Part shown: piece by piece, positions 1 through 7,183 of the stretch
Layout of the letters: each line of letters begins with the position of its first letter
Numbering within the stretch: position 1 is the stretch's first letter
DNA from: DASTHS01 sp035718085
GTDB lineage: Bacteria; Actinomycetota; Acidimicrobiia; Acidimicrobiales; Palsa-688
Direction of reading: 5' to 3'
DNA length: 18,840 nt
NCBI GenBank assembly: GCA_035718085.1
Contig: DASTHS010000315.1
Coordinates: 1-18,840, forward strand
Translations under genes and position numbers: made by a program
Notes under the pieces: generated by a model
Databases searched by the model: none
What the model saw: the letters and a program-made list of their open reading frames with translations, nothing else
Told to the model about the DNA's origin: nothing

Positions 1-16
1 AGAGAAGGAGAAGCTG

Positions 17-910
17 ATGACCGCAGTCGGAACGACGTCGGGCGGCCCCCGGTCCCGGTCGGGGCGAGACGGCTACGACCGCATCTCGGTCGCGCCCGTG
101 GCCGGTGCCCTGGGCGCGGAGATCTCCGGCGTCGACCTCGCCGGGGACCTCGACGAGGTCACCGTGGCCGAGATCAGGCAGGCGTTCCTCGATCACCACG
201 TCGTGTTCTTCCGGGGCCAAGACCTCACCGCGGAGGCGCTCATCGCGTTCGGTCGGCGGTTCGGGGAGCTCGACACCCACCCCTTCGTCGAGGGCACCGA
301 GGCGCACCCCGAGGTCATCGAGATCGTCACCGATCCCAGTGACTCGTTCAACTTCGGCGGGGGCTGGCACGCCGACGTGACCTTCCTCGAGGAACCCGAC
401 ATGGGGTCGATCCTCTACGCCGTCGACGTGCCCAGCTACGGGGGCGACACCCTCTTCGCCAACCAGCACCGGGCCTACGACGCCCTCTCCGACACCATGA
501 AGCGGGTGCTCGACGGGCTGGTGGCCCTGCACTCGCCAGGCCCGCAGTACAAGGCGGGCGGCTACTCGACCCTGTCGAAGTCGATGCGCACCAAGAACCC
601 CGACAAGGCCGACGGGGTGGTCGGCCACCCGCTCGTGCGCACCCACCCCGAGACCGGCGCCAAGGGCCTCTACGTCAACCGGGGGTTCACCACCGGCATC
701 GAGGGGATGACCCGAGACGAGAGCGCCGCCCTCCTCGGCTACCTGTTCCGCCACGCCACTTCCGAGCCGTTCACCTGCCGGTTCCGCTGGGAGCCCGGGT
801 CGGTGGCGATGTGGGACAACCGCAGCGTGCAGCACTACGCGCTCTACGACTACCGGGGGCAGGCCCGTCGCATGCGCCGCATCACGATCCACGGTGATCG
901 TCCCTTCTAG
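17..910 (+). CDS. TauD/TfdA-family Fe(II)/2-oxoglutarate-dependent dioxygenase
   Basis: The 297-residue product is full length for the TauD/TfdA family. These cytosolic enzymes use Fe(II), O2 and 2-oxoglutarate to hydroxylate substrates such as taurine or aryloxyalkanoates, often releasing sulfite or cleaving an ether. The iron site is visible: H118-x-D120 in GGGWHADVTF, and a distal His at about 273 in NRSVQHYALYDY. The following RRMRR cluster (284-288) supplies the 2-oxoglutarate-binding arginine. The GGDTLFAN segment (142-149) is also family-typical. The ATG at 17 has a good Shine-Dalgarno, AAGGAG at 5-10. The gene lies 117 bp upstream of an acyl-CoA synthetase and a nitrate/sulfonate/taurine-type ABC importer, so oxidation of an imported sulfonate or related organic acid is a reasonable inference. 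The substrate cannot be read from sequence. Confidence 0.93.
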   Translation: MTAVGTTSGGPRSRSGRDGYDRISVAPVAGALGAEISGVDLAGDLDEVTVAEIRQAFLDHHVVFFRGQDLTAEALIAFGRRFGELDTHPFVEGTEAHPEVIEIVTDPSDSFNFGGGWHADVTFLEEPDMGSILYAVDVPSYGGDTLFANQHRAYDALSDTMKRVLDGLVALHSPGPQYKAGGYSTLSKSMRTKNPDKADGVVGHPLVRTHPETGAKGLYVNRGFTTGIEGMTRDESAALLGYLFRHATSEPFTCRFRWEPGSVAMWDNRSVQHYALYDYRGQARRMRRITIHGDRPF

Positions 911-963
911 CCGCTGAGGCGGGCCCGGCCACCGGTCCGGTCGGGGTCGGGGCGACGGGGGCC

Positions 964-992
964 TTGAGCCCGTCGGTGAGATGTGCGACGAT
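964..992 (+). promoter_or_regulatory. Weak candidate promoter for the acyl-CoA synthetase operon
   Basis: A TTGAGC at 964-969 (4 of 6 to the -35 consensus) and a GACGAT at 987-992 (3 of 6 to the -10 consensus) are separated by 17 bp. The predicted start point falls near 999, inside the palindrome at 997-1009. The match is poor and is proposed mainly because it lies between the dioxygenase stop and the first gene of the long operon. Confidence 0.25.
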
Positions 993-996
993 GGGC

Positions 997-1009
997 TAGC
1001 GAAACGCTA
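997..1009. promoter_or_regulatory. Candidate TetR-type operator palindrome
   Basis: TAGCG-AAA-CGCTA is a perfect 5-bp inverted repeat with a 3-bp centre. It lies just upstream of the Shine-Dalgarno (about 1014-1021) of the acyl-CoA synthetase gene at the head of a run of nine genes. Palindromes at a promoter are the usual target of TetR-family regulators, and one such regulator (10535-11218) ends the run. The link between the two is inference. A related but imperfect TAGCGTTTCG occurs at 17737-17746, so chance occurrence cannot be excluded. Confidence 0.4.
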
Positions 1010-1027
1010 ATCCCAGGGGGGACCTAC

Positions 1028-3184
1028 ATGGTGCAAGGCGACGACGAGGGCCGCGCCGGCGGCCCAGCAGCCCGAACGGCGGAGGGCGCCCCCGACGGCG
1101 CCCGGCTCGAGCGCATGTTCTTCCCGCGCCGCATCGTCATCGCCGGTCTGTCACCGCGAGCTGACGCTTGGGGGCGCGCCGCCCTCGGCTTCTTGCGCCA
1201 CGCCGGCTTCGACGGCGAGGTGCTCGCCCTGCGGCCCCGCACGCCCGACCCTGCGGTCGCCTCCGTCGAGCGGCTGGCCGACGCCGGCGCCGTCGACCTG
1301 CTGGTGGTGGCCGTGCCCGCTGAGGCCGCCGTCGAGATCATCGGCGAGGCGTCGGCCAGCGGTGTCGGGGGGGCGGTGGTGTTCTCGGCCGGCTTCGCCG
1401 AGGACGGCCCCGAGGGCGCCGCCTTGCAGCGGCGCCTCGTCGACGCTGCCGGCGACATGCCGCTGCTCGGGCCCAACTGCCTGGGCCTGGTGAGCGACCC
1501 GGCCGACGTCGTGGTCTCGGTGTCGGGCTTCCTCTCCCGCGAGCGCTCGTCGGGCCCCGTCGCCCTGGTCAGCCAGTCGGGGGCGATGGGGTTCATCCTC
1601 GCCGAGCACCTGCGCACCCGCGGCGTCGGCTTCTCCTACTACGCCAGCACCGGCAACGAGGCGGTGCTCGGCGCCTCCGAGCTCGTGTCGTACCTCTGCC
1701 GGCGCCCCGAGGTGGCCGTGGTCGGCTGCTACCTCGAGGGGGTCCGCGACGTGGCCGCCTGGCGCAGCGCCTGTCGAACCGCACGCGAGCACGGCTGCCG
1801 GGTGGTGGCCCTCAAGGTCGGCTCCACCGAGGCCGCCCAGCGCGCCGCCCTCTCCCACACCGCCAGCGCCGCCGGCGAGGCCGAGCTGTTCGAGGCGGTG
1901 TGCCGGGAGGAGGGCGTCACCCTCGTCGGCGACGAGCTGGCCTTCGCCGAGGCCGTCTGCGCCCTGGCCAACCCCGTCGAGCTGCCGGCCCGGCCCCGGT
2001 TCGCGGTGGTCACCATGTCGGGCGGGGGCGGGGCCATGATCGCCGACCAGCTGAGCCCCGTCGCCGACGTGCCCGGCCTGGCCGACGACACCCGCGCCGG
2101 CCTGCACGCCCTGGGCGTCGCCCTGGCCGGTGACGCCAACCCCGTCGACCTGACCGGCATGTTCAGCCGTCACATCGACCGCCTCGACGAGGTGATCGAC
2201 GTGGTCGCCGCCGACCCGTCGGTCGACGCCGTGGCCCTGTACTTCACCTTCGGCGACCGCCTCCTCGAGCAGTACCGCAGCCTGTCGGGCCGGCTCGACA
2301 AGTTCGCCGTGCCCACCTGGTTCGTGTGGGCCGGCGCCCCGGCGGGCGAGATCCCCCGCCACGCCGCCACCGGCCGGGTGGTGGGCAGCATCCCCGACCT
2401 GGTGCGCTCGGTCGCCGCCCAGCCCCGGCGCCCGGCCGCCACCGTCGGCGACCGGCCTGCCACGCCGCCGTCCCGGCCCGTCGCGGCCACCGGCGGGTCG
2501 GTGGTGACCGAGGTCGACATGGCCGCCGAGCTCGCGGCCCTCGGCCTCGGTTACGTCACCATGGCCGTCGGGGTCACCGCCGATGCCGTGCTCGCCGAGG
2601 TCGACCGCCTGGCGCTGCCCGCCCCATGGGTGGTCAAGGTCGACCACCCCTCCGCCCCGCACCGGGCGCGCCTGGGGCTGCTCGACGTCGGCGTCGCCAC
2701 CCCCGAGGCCCTGGCGGCGTCGGTGTCGGCGATGTTCGAGCGGGCATCCGGCCACGACCTGGCCGGCGCGCGCGTCGTCGTCGAGCCGCTGCTGTCGTCG
2801 GTGGCCGCCTTCTCCCTCGGCGCCCTGCGCCACGCCGACTACGGGCCGGTCGTGCTCGTCGGCCCGGGCGGCGAGGCGGTCGAAGCGGCCGGCGCCCGCC
2901 GCTGGGCGGCGTGCCTGCCCCTCTCCGACGCCGGCCTGGCCGCCCTCACCGCCGGCGCCACCGCCATCACCGGCCGGCCCATCGACCCCGACCGGCTCGG
3001 GGCGGCCGTCCTCGCCGTCGAGGCGCTGATGACCGCCCGACCCGACCTCGGCGAGGTCGACGTCAACCCGGTGCTCGTCGGCACCGACTCGCGCCTGGTC
3101 GCCGTCGACGCCCTCGGGGTCACCGCAGCCCCGCCGAACGCAACGAACCCCGTCTCCGTCACCCAGGAAGGCCCCACCTCATGA
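1028..3184 (+). CDS. Acyl-CoA synthetase, NDP(ADP)-forming
   Basis: The 718-residue protein has the three-part layout of ADP-forming acetyl/acyl-CoA synthetases. An N-terminal CoA-binding Rossmann domain (about 20-125) starts with FFPRRIVIAGLS. It is followed by succinyl-CoA-ligase-like domains (GPNCLGLV; GPVALVSQSGAMGF; STGNEA) and a C-terminal ATP-grasp domain (about 500-700; PWVVKVDHPSAPHRARLGL). The phosphorylated His of the swinging loop is probably His277 in ALSHTAS. The family couples acyl-CoA formation from acid, CoA and ATP reversibly to ADP plus phosphate. I prefer the ATG at 1028 to the in-frame ATG at 983 because AGGGGGG sits about 6 bp before it and the upstream extension would cover the palindrome. 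The stop overlaps the next start as ATGA. It probably activates the acid imported or produced by the neighbouring genes. Confidence 0.9.
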   Translation: MVQGDDEGRAGGPAARTAEGAPDGARLERMFFPRRIVIAGLSPRADAWGRAALGFLRHAGFDGEVLALRPRTPDPAVASVERLADAGAVDLLVVAVPAEAAVEIIGEASASGVGGAVVFSAGFAEDGPEGAALQRRLVDAAGDMPLLGPNCLGLVSDPADVVVSVSGFLSRERSSGPVALVSQSGAMGFILAEHLRTRGVGFSYYASTGNEAVLGASELVSYLCRRPEVAVVGCYLEGVRDVAAWRSACRTAREHGCRVVALKVGSTEAAQRAALSHTASAAGEAELFEAVCREEGVTLVGDELAFAEAVCALANPVELPARPRFAVVTMSGGGGAMIADQLSPVADVPGLADDTRAGLHALGVALAGDANPVDLTGMFSRHIDRLDEVIDVVAADPSVDAVALYFTFGDRLLEQYRSLSGRLDKFAVPTWFVWAGAPAGEIPRHAATGRVVGSIPDLVRSVAAQPRRPAATVGDRPATPPSRPVAATGGSVVTEVDMAAELAALGLGYVTMAVGVTADAVLAEVDRLALPAPWVVKVDHPSAPHRARLGLLDVGVATPEALAASVSAMFERASGHDLAGARVVVEPLLSSVAAFSLGALRHADYGPVVLVGPGGEAVEAAGARRWAACLPLSDAGLAALTAGATAITGRPIDPDRLGAAVLAVEALMTARPDLGEVDVNPVLVGTDSRLVAVDALGVTAAPPNATNPVSVTQEGPTS

Positions 3185-4380
3185 GCACCGACCTCCACCC
3201 CGCCAGCCCCGCGTCCCGCCGGGGTGCCAAGCGCCGCTGGCGGGCCCTCGCGCTCGCCCCGCTCCTGGCCACCGGGCTGGCCGCCTGCGGCAGCAGCTCG
3301 ACGTCGAGCTCGTCGGCCACCACCGCCAAGACGGCCAGCGGCGCCACGTCGGCTACCTCCACCGCGGGGCCGCCGGTGGCCATGAACCTCGAGATCTACC
3401 TTGGCTCCTATTACACGTGGCTGCCCTACCTCGCCGAGGCCCAGGGCTTCTTCACCAAGAACAACATCAACGCCAACATCATCGGCCTGACCAGCGGCGG
3501 GTCGGTGGCCTTCGCCGCCCTGGCCAACGGCAGCGCCGATGTGGCCATGGGCGACCTGTCGCTGTCGGGCCCGCTGCTCGAGAAGGGCGTCGGCCTGACC
3601 GACATCTCCGGTGCCGTGCACGCCGGCTGGCAGCTCGTGGCCCCCAAGGGGAGCCCGCTGCCCACCACGTTCCCGGCGAGCGTCAAGGCCCTCAAGGGCA
3701 AGACCATCGGCGTCGTCGGGTTGGGGACGTCGTCGTACTACTTCGCCCAGCAGCTGGTCGCCGCCGCCGGGCTGGGCCCGAACGACGTGCAGTACGCGGC
3801 GCTCGGCGGGGTGGTGGCCAACGCGGTCAGCGCCCTGCAGGCCAACCGGGTGGCCGCCGCCATGGTGTCACCCGACGCCGCCTACTACCTCGAGCACGGC
3901 CAGGGCGACCAGCTGGTCTTCGACACCAGCTCCAACGCCGCCCTGACCAGCGCCGGGGGGCTGCTCGGCTCGATCGCCGGCACGGACCTCGGCGGCATGT
4001 GGGCCCGCAACGGCTGGCTGAGCGCCCACCCCGGCGTGGCCAAGCAGTTCCAGCTGGCCATGGACGAGGCCGACGTGTGGATGCACAACCCGGCCAACCT
4101 GCAGACCGTCATCGCCGACCTGCAGAAGGAGAACGACCTGGCCTCCTTCGAGCAGGGCCCCGGCGGCGCCGCGTTCTTCACCTACGCCCTGCCCCAGATC
4201 ATCTCCTACGCGGCGCCCGGATCCGGCGAGGCGGGGATGACCTTCTGGAACAAGGCGGGGCTGCTGCCCAAGGTGATCCCCACGAGCCAGTGGTACTCGT
4301 CGACCATCCCCACGTCGGCCTCGCAGGTCGTCGCCGCGGTCGACGCCGCCGGCGAGAGCAGCCTGGGCTCCAACGCATGA
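3181..4380 (+). CDS. ABC transporter substrate-binding lipoprotein, NMT1/SsuA-like
   Basis: This 399-residue secreted lipoprotein captures substrate for an ABC importer. A basic n-region and hydrophobic core end in the lipobox LAAC, with the lipidated Cys at 36. A Ser/Thr/Ala-rich tether follows to about residue 60. The mature part resembles nitrate/sulfonate/taurine/thiamine-precursor binding proteins: an early YYTWLPYLAEAQGFFTKNN segment, then a GGSVAFAALANGSADVAMGD segment like those that line the ligand cleft, and KGKTIGVVGLGTSSYYFAQQ at the second lobe. It starts in an ATGA overlap with the synthetase and ends in an ATGA overlap with the ATPase, so it is translationally coupled to both. 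The ligand is unknown. The TauD-type enzyme upstream favours an organosulfonate or a related acid. Confidence 0.92.
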   Translation: MSTDLHPASPASRRGAKRRWRALALAPLLATGLAACGSSSTSSSSATTAKTASGATSATSTAGPPVAMNLEIYLGSYYTWLPYLAEAQGFFTKNNINANIIGLTSGGSVAFAALANGSADVAMGDLSLSGPLLEKGVGLTDISGAVHAGWQLVAPKGSPLPTTFPASVKALKGKTIGVVGLGTSSYYFAQQLVAAAGLGPNDVQYAALGGVVANAVSALQANRVAAAMVSPDAAYYLEHGQGDQLVFDTSSNAALTSAGGLLGSIAGTDLGGMWARNGWLSAHPGVAKQFQLAMDEADVWMHNPANLQTVIADLQKENDLASFEQGPGGAAFFTYALPQIISYAAPGSGEAGMTFWNKAGLLPKVIPTSQWYSSTIPTSASQVVAAVDAAGESSLGSNA

Positions 4381-5246
4381 GCGCCCCCGTCCCCGCCACC
4401 GCCGACGCCGCCGACACCGGGGCGGCCGACACCGGCGCCCGACCGGCCGCGCCGGCACGCCCGGCGGCGGGCGACGCCGTCGTCAAGGTGCACGGCCTCG
4501 ACCACGCCTTCGACGGGCCCGACGGCCAGCCGGCGCCGGTGCTGCGCGGCATCGACCTCGACGTCGCCGACGGCGAGTTCCTCGCCGTGGTCGGCCCGTC
4601 GGGCTGCGGCAAGACCACCCTGCTCAACCTCATCTCCGGCCTGGAGGCCCGCCAGGGCGGCACCGTCGAGGTGCGGGGGGCGCCCCCACGCGTCGGCAAC
4701 CGCGACGTCGGCTACCTCTTCGCCCGCGACGCCCTGCTGCCGTGGCGCACCGTGCTCGAGAACGCCGAGCTGGCCATGGAGGTGGGCGGCCGCAACCGCG
4801 CCGAGCGGCGCGCCGTCGCCACCCGCCTCCTCGACCAGGTCGGCCTCGGCTCGCACTTGCACTCGTACCCGGCGCAGCTGTCACAGGGCATGCGCCAACG
4901 GGTCGCCATCGCCCGCACCCTGGCCCCCCGCCCCGGCCTGCTGATGCTCGACGAGCCGTTCTCGGCGCTCGACGCCCAGACCAAGATCCTGCTGCAGGAC
5001 GCGTTCGCCGCCCTGTGGGCCGAGCTCGGCTCCACCGTGGTGCTGATCACCCACGACCTCTCCGAGGCCATCGGCCTGGCCGACCGGGTGGTCGTCATGA
5101 CCGCCCGGCCCGGGCGCATCAAGCGGGTGTTCGACATCGACCTGCCCCGCCCCCGATCCCTGGTGAACCTGCAGAGCGACCCCCACTACCACCGGATCTA
5201 CCAGCAGGTGTGGGACGAGCTGCGCGAGGAGGTGCTGGCCCGATGA
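4377..5246 (+). CDS. ABC transporter ATP-binding protein, nitrate/sulfonate/taurine type
   Basis: This 289-residue ATPase energises the adjacent importer. Walker A is GPSGCGKTT (73-81), the signature is LSQGM (168-172), Walker B is LLMLDEP with catalytic Glu193, and the switch His is H226 in LITHD. The LLPWRTVLEN segment after the Q-loop is characteristic of SsuB/TauB/NrtD-like subunits. The Q-loop itself is unusual: it reads YLFARDALLPW where the family normally has VFQ-x-x-x-LLPW, so the glutamine is replaced by Ala116. All other catalytic motifs are intact, so I expect an active ATPase. The first 35 or so residues are a low-complexity Ala/Pro/Asp extension. Both ends lie in ATGA overlaps with neighbouring transporter genes. 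Confidence 0.93.
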   Translation: MSAPVPATADAADTGAADTGARPAAPARPAAGDAVVKVHGLDHAFDGPDGQPAPVLRGIDLDVADGEFLAVVGPSGCGKTTLLNLISGLEARQGGTVEVRGAPPRVGNRDVGYLFARDALLPWRTVLENAELAMEVGGRNRAERRAVATRLLDQVGLGSHLHSYPAQLSQGMRQRVAIARTLAPRPGLLMLDEPFSALDAQTKILLQDAFAALWAELGSTVVLITHDLSEAIGLADRVVVMTARPGRIKRVFDIDLPRPRSLVNLQSDPHYHRIYQQVWDELREEVLAR

Positions 5247-6109
5247 CCGACGTGCTCACCGCCACCGACCTGGTGCTCGGCGAGGCGGTCGCCGACCGCG
5301 GCCGCCCGTCGCCCCGGCGGGGCCGGGCCCGTCGCCGGTCGGCCACCGTGCTCGTCGCCCAGGTGGTCGTGCTCGGCGTGCTGTTCGGCTCCTGGCAGGC
5401 GCTGGCCGCCACCAAGGTGCTCGACCCCAACTTCGTCAGCGAGCCGTCGCAGTTCTTCCCGGCGTTCTGGCACGGCGTCGACGGCGGCTCGCTGCTCAGC
5501 CTGGTGGGCACCACCCTCTACGAGACCGCCGTCGGGTTCGTGATCGCCACGGTCCTCGGGCTCTTCGCCGGCTACCTGCTGGCCGAGTTCAAGGCCATCG
5601 ACGCCGTGTTCCGGCCGTTCCTCACCGGCTTCAACTCCATCCCCCGCATCGCCCTGGCGCCGCTGTTCGTGCTGTGGTTCGGGCTCGGGTCGCTCAGCCG
5701 CATCGTGCTGATCGTGAGCCTCGGGTTCTTCATCGTGGCGTTCAACACCTACGCCGGCCTGCAGGGCGTCAACCGCGACCACCTGCTGCTGGCCCGGGCG
5801 CTGGGCGCCCGCCGGGCCGAACGGTTCTTCAAGTTCGTGCTGCCGTCGGCGGCGCCGTCGATCTTCGCCGGGATCCAGCTGGCGCTCACCTACGCGTTCC
5901 TCGGCGCCGTGGTCGGCGAGATGCTCACCGGCAGCGCCGGGCTGGGCGGCTACCTGGCGTTGAAGATGGGCACCTTCGACACCACCGACTTCTTCGGGGG
6001 CCTGCTGCTGCTCATCGTGGTGGCCCTGGTCGTGTCGGCCGCCTTCCGGGCCCTCGAGACCCGGCTGCTGCGCTGGAAGATCATCGAGCTGCGGGGCACC
6101 CGTGGCTGA
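5243..6109 (+). CDS. ABC transporter permease, nitrate/sulfonate/taurine type
   Basis: The 288-residue integral membrane protein belongs to the binding-protein-dependent transport permease family (SsuC/TauC-like). An Arg-rich cytoplasmic N-terminus precedes a first membrane segment at about 34-55, with five more hydrophobic segments to about 272. The cytoplasmic coupling loop (EAA motif) is visible in LLLARALGARRAERFFKFVLP, preceding the SAAPSIFAGIQLAL helix; it docks into the ATPase. The FNSIPRIALAPLFVLWFGLG segment is highly typical of this subfamily. The start overlaps the ATPase stop as ATGA. With the two preceding genes it forms a complete importer. Confidence 0.93.
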   Translation: MTDVLTATDLVLGEAVADRGRPSPRRGRARRRSATVLVAQVVVLGVLFGSWQALAATKVLDPNFVSEPSQFFPAFWHGVDGGSLLSLVGTTLYETAVGFVIATVLGLFAGYLLAEFKAIDAVFRPFLTGFNSIPRIALAPLFVLWFGLGSLSRIVLIVSLGFFIVAFNTYAGLQGVNRDHLLLARALGARRAERFFKFVLPSAAPSIFAGIQLALTYAFLGAVVGEMLTGSAGLGGYLALKMGTFDTTDFFGGLLLLIVVALVVSAAFRALETRLLRWKIIELRGTRG

Positions 6110-6145
6110 CGCCCCGCCCCGCCCCAGCGGTCCCGCCGGCCGGGG

Positions 6146-7183
6146 GTGGCCGTCGTGACCGCCGTGGTCGAGACGGCCCGCCCCTCCCCGTGGGCGGCGA
6201 TCGACCACTGCTACGAGGCTGGGTGGACCGACGGGCTGCCCGTCGTGCCCCCCGCCGAGGCGCTCGTCGACGCCTACCTCGACGAGCTGGGCTGGGACCC
6301 CGACGAGGTGGCCCTGACCGAGCCGGTGCGCAGCCGGGAGATCACCCTGCGCAAGGTCGTCGCCAACGGGGTCATGGCCGGCTGCCTGCCCGCCTACCTG
6401 CCCGTGGTGCGCGCCGCCCTGGAGGCGCTCGGCGAGCCGCAGTTCAACCTGCACGGGCCGGTCACCAGCACCGGGGGAGCGACCCCGCTGCTGATCGTGA
6501 ACGGACCGGTGCGCGACGCCATCGGCATGAACTACCGCGACAACCTCTTCGGGCCCGGCAACCGGGCCAACGCCACCATCGGCCGGGCCATCCGGCTGAT
6601 CTTCCTCAACTGCCTCAGCGCCCGGCCCGGGGTGCTCGACCGGTCCACCCAGGGGTCGTTCGGCAAGTACACCGGCTGCTTCGCCGAGCACGAGGCGGCC
6701 AGCCCGTGGGAGCCGCTGTCGGTGGCCCGGGGCGTCCCCGAGGGGGTCAGCGCCGTCACCGTCTTCGCCGCCGAGTCGCCCCACAACATCCTCTGCCACG
6801 GCACCACCGTCCCCGAGCAGATCCTGGCCATCGCCGCCGACACCATGGCCGCCCTCGGCAGCTTCAGCCCCGGCCAGTCGGTCGTCGTGCTCGCCCCCGA
6901 GCACACCCGCTTCATCGCCGCCGCCGGCTGGTCCCGCCGCGACGTGCAGACGTTCCTCTTTGACCACGCCCGCCGCCGGCTCGCCGACCTGAAGCGGGCG
7001 GGCAAGGTCGAGGCTGCCGGCGCCATCACCGACGCCGACGAGCACGAGTGGGTGCACCGGGGCAGCGGCCCCGACGACATCCTGGTGCTCGTCGGGGGCG
7101 GCGACGCCGGCGGCCACTCCGCGTTCTTCCCGTCGTGGAGCCGTAGCCGATCGAGTGAGGCGGTCACCCGTGCCATCACCTGA
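6146..7183 (+). CDS. Conserved protein of unknown function paired with the UGSC selenoprotein
   Basis: This 345-residue protein is predicted cytosolic, with no signal or membrane segment. I do not recognise a characterised enzyme. The GTG at 6146 is the first start codon after the permease stop, in the same frame; a GTG at 6155 is the alternative. Segments that look conserved are YEAGWTDGLPVVPP (23-36), VNGPVRDAIGMNYRDN, FGPGNRANATIGRAIRL, GSFGKYTGCFAEHEAASPWEPL and ESPHNILCHGT. These include two Cys residues and His/Glu residues that could form a catalytic or metal site. From memory, proteins with FGPGNRANATIGRA and GKYTxCxAExE-SPWEPL patterns occur next to, or fused with, UGSC-motif proteins. 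The 3' end overlaps the start of the selenoprotein gene by about 14 bp, so the two are probably translationally coupled and may work as a complex. Confidence 0.75.
   Translation: MAVVTAVVETARPSPWAAIDHCYEAGWTDGLPVVPPAEALVDAYLDELGWDPDEVALTEPVRSREITLRKVVANGVMAGCLPAYLPVVRAALEALGEPQFNLHGPVTSTGGATPLLIVNGPVRDAIGMNYRDNLFGPGNRANATIGRAIRLIFLNCLSARPGVLDRSTQGSFGKYTGCFAEHEAASPWEPLSVARGVPEGVSAVTVFAAESPHNILCHGTTVPEQILAIAADTMAALGSFSPGQSVVVLAPEHTRFIAAAGWSRRDVQTFLFDHARRRLADLKRAGKVEAAGAITDADEHEWVHRGSGPDDILVLVGGGDAGGHSAFFPSWSRSRSSEAVTRAIT

Noticed and set aside
983..1027. ATG 983 as start of the acyl-CoA synthetase
   Set aside because: ATG 1028 has a strong Shine-Dalgarno at the right distance, and the extra residues would be encoded across the palindrome.
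1151..2833. Long minus-strand open frame opposite the acyl-CoA synthetase
   Set aside because: It is antisense to a clear gene and its translation is a low-complexity mix of His, Gly, Arg and Asp, as expected from GC-rich reverse frames.
2326..3180. N-terminal extension of the substrate-binding protein frame
   Set aside because: The frame is open upstream of 3181 but overlaps the synthetase and encodes Arg/Pro-rich sequence. The lipoprotein signal starts properly at ATG 3181.
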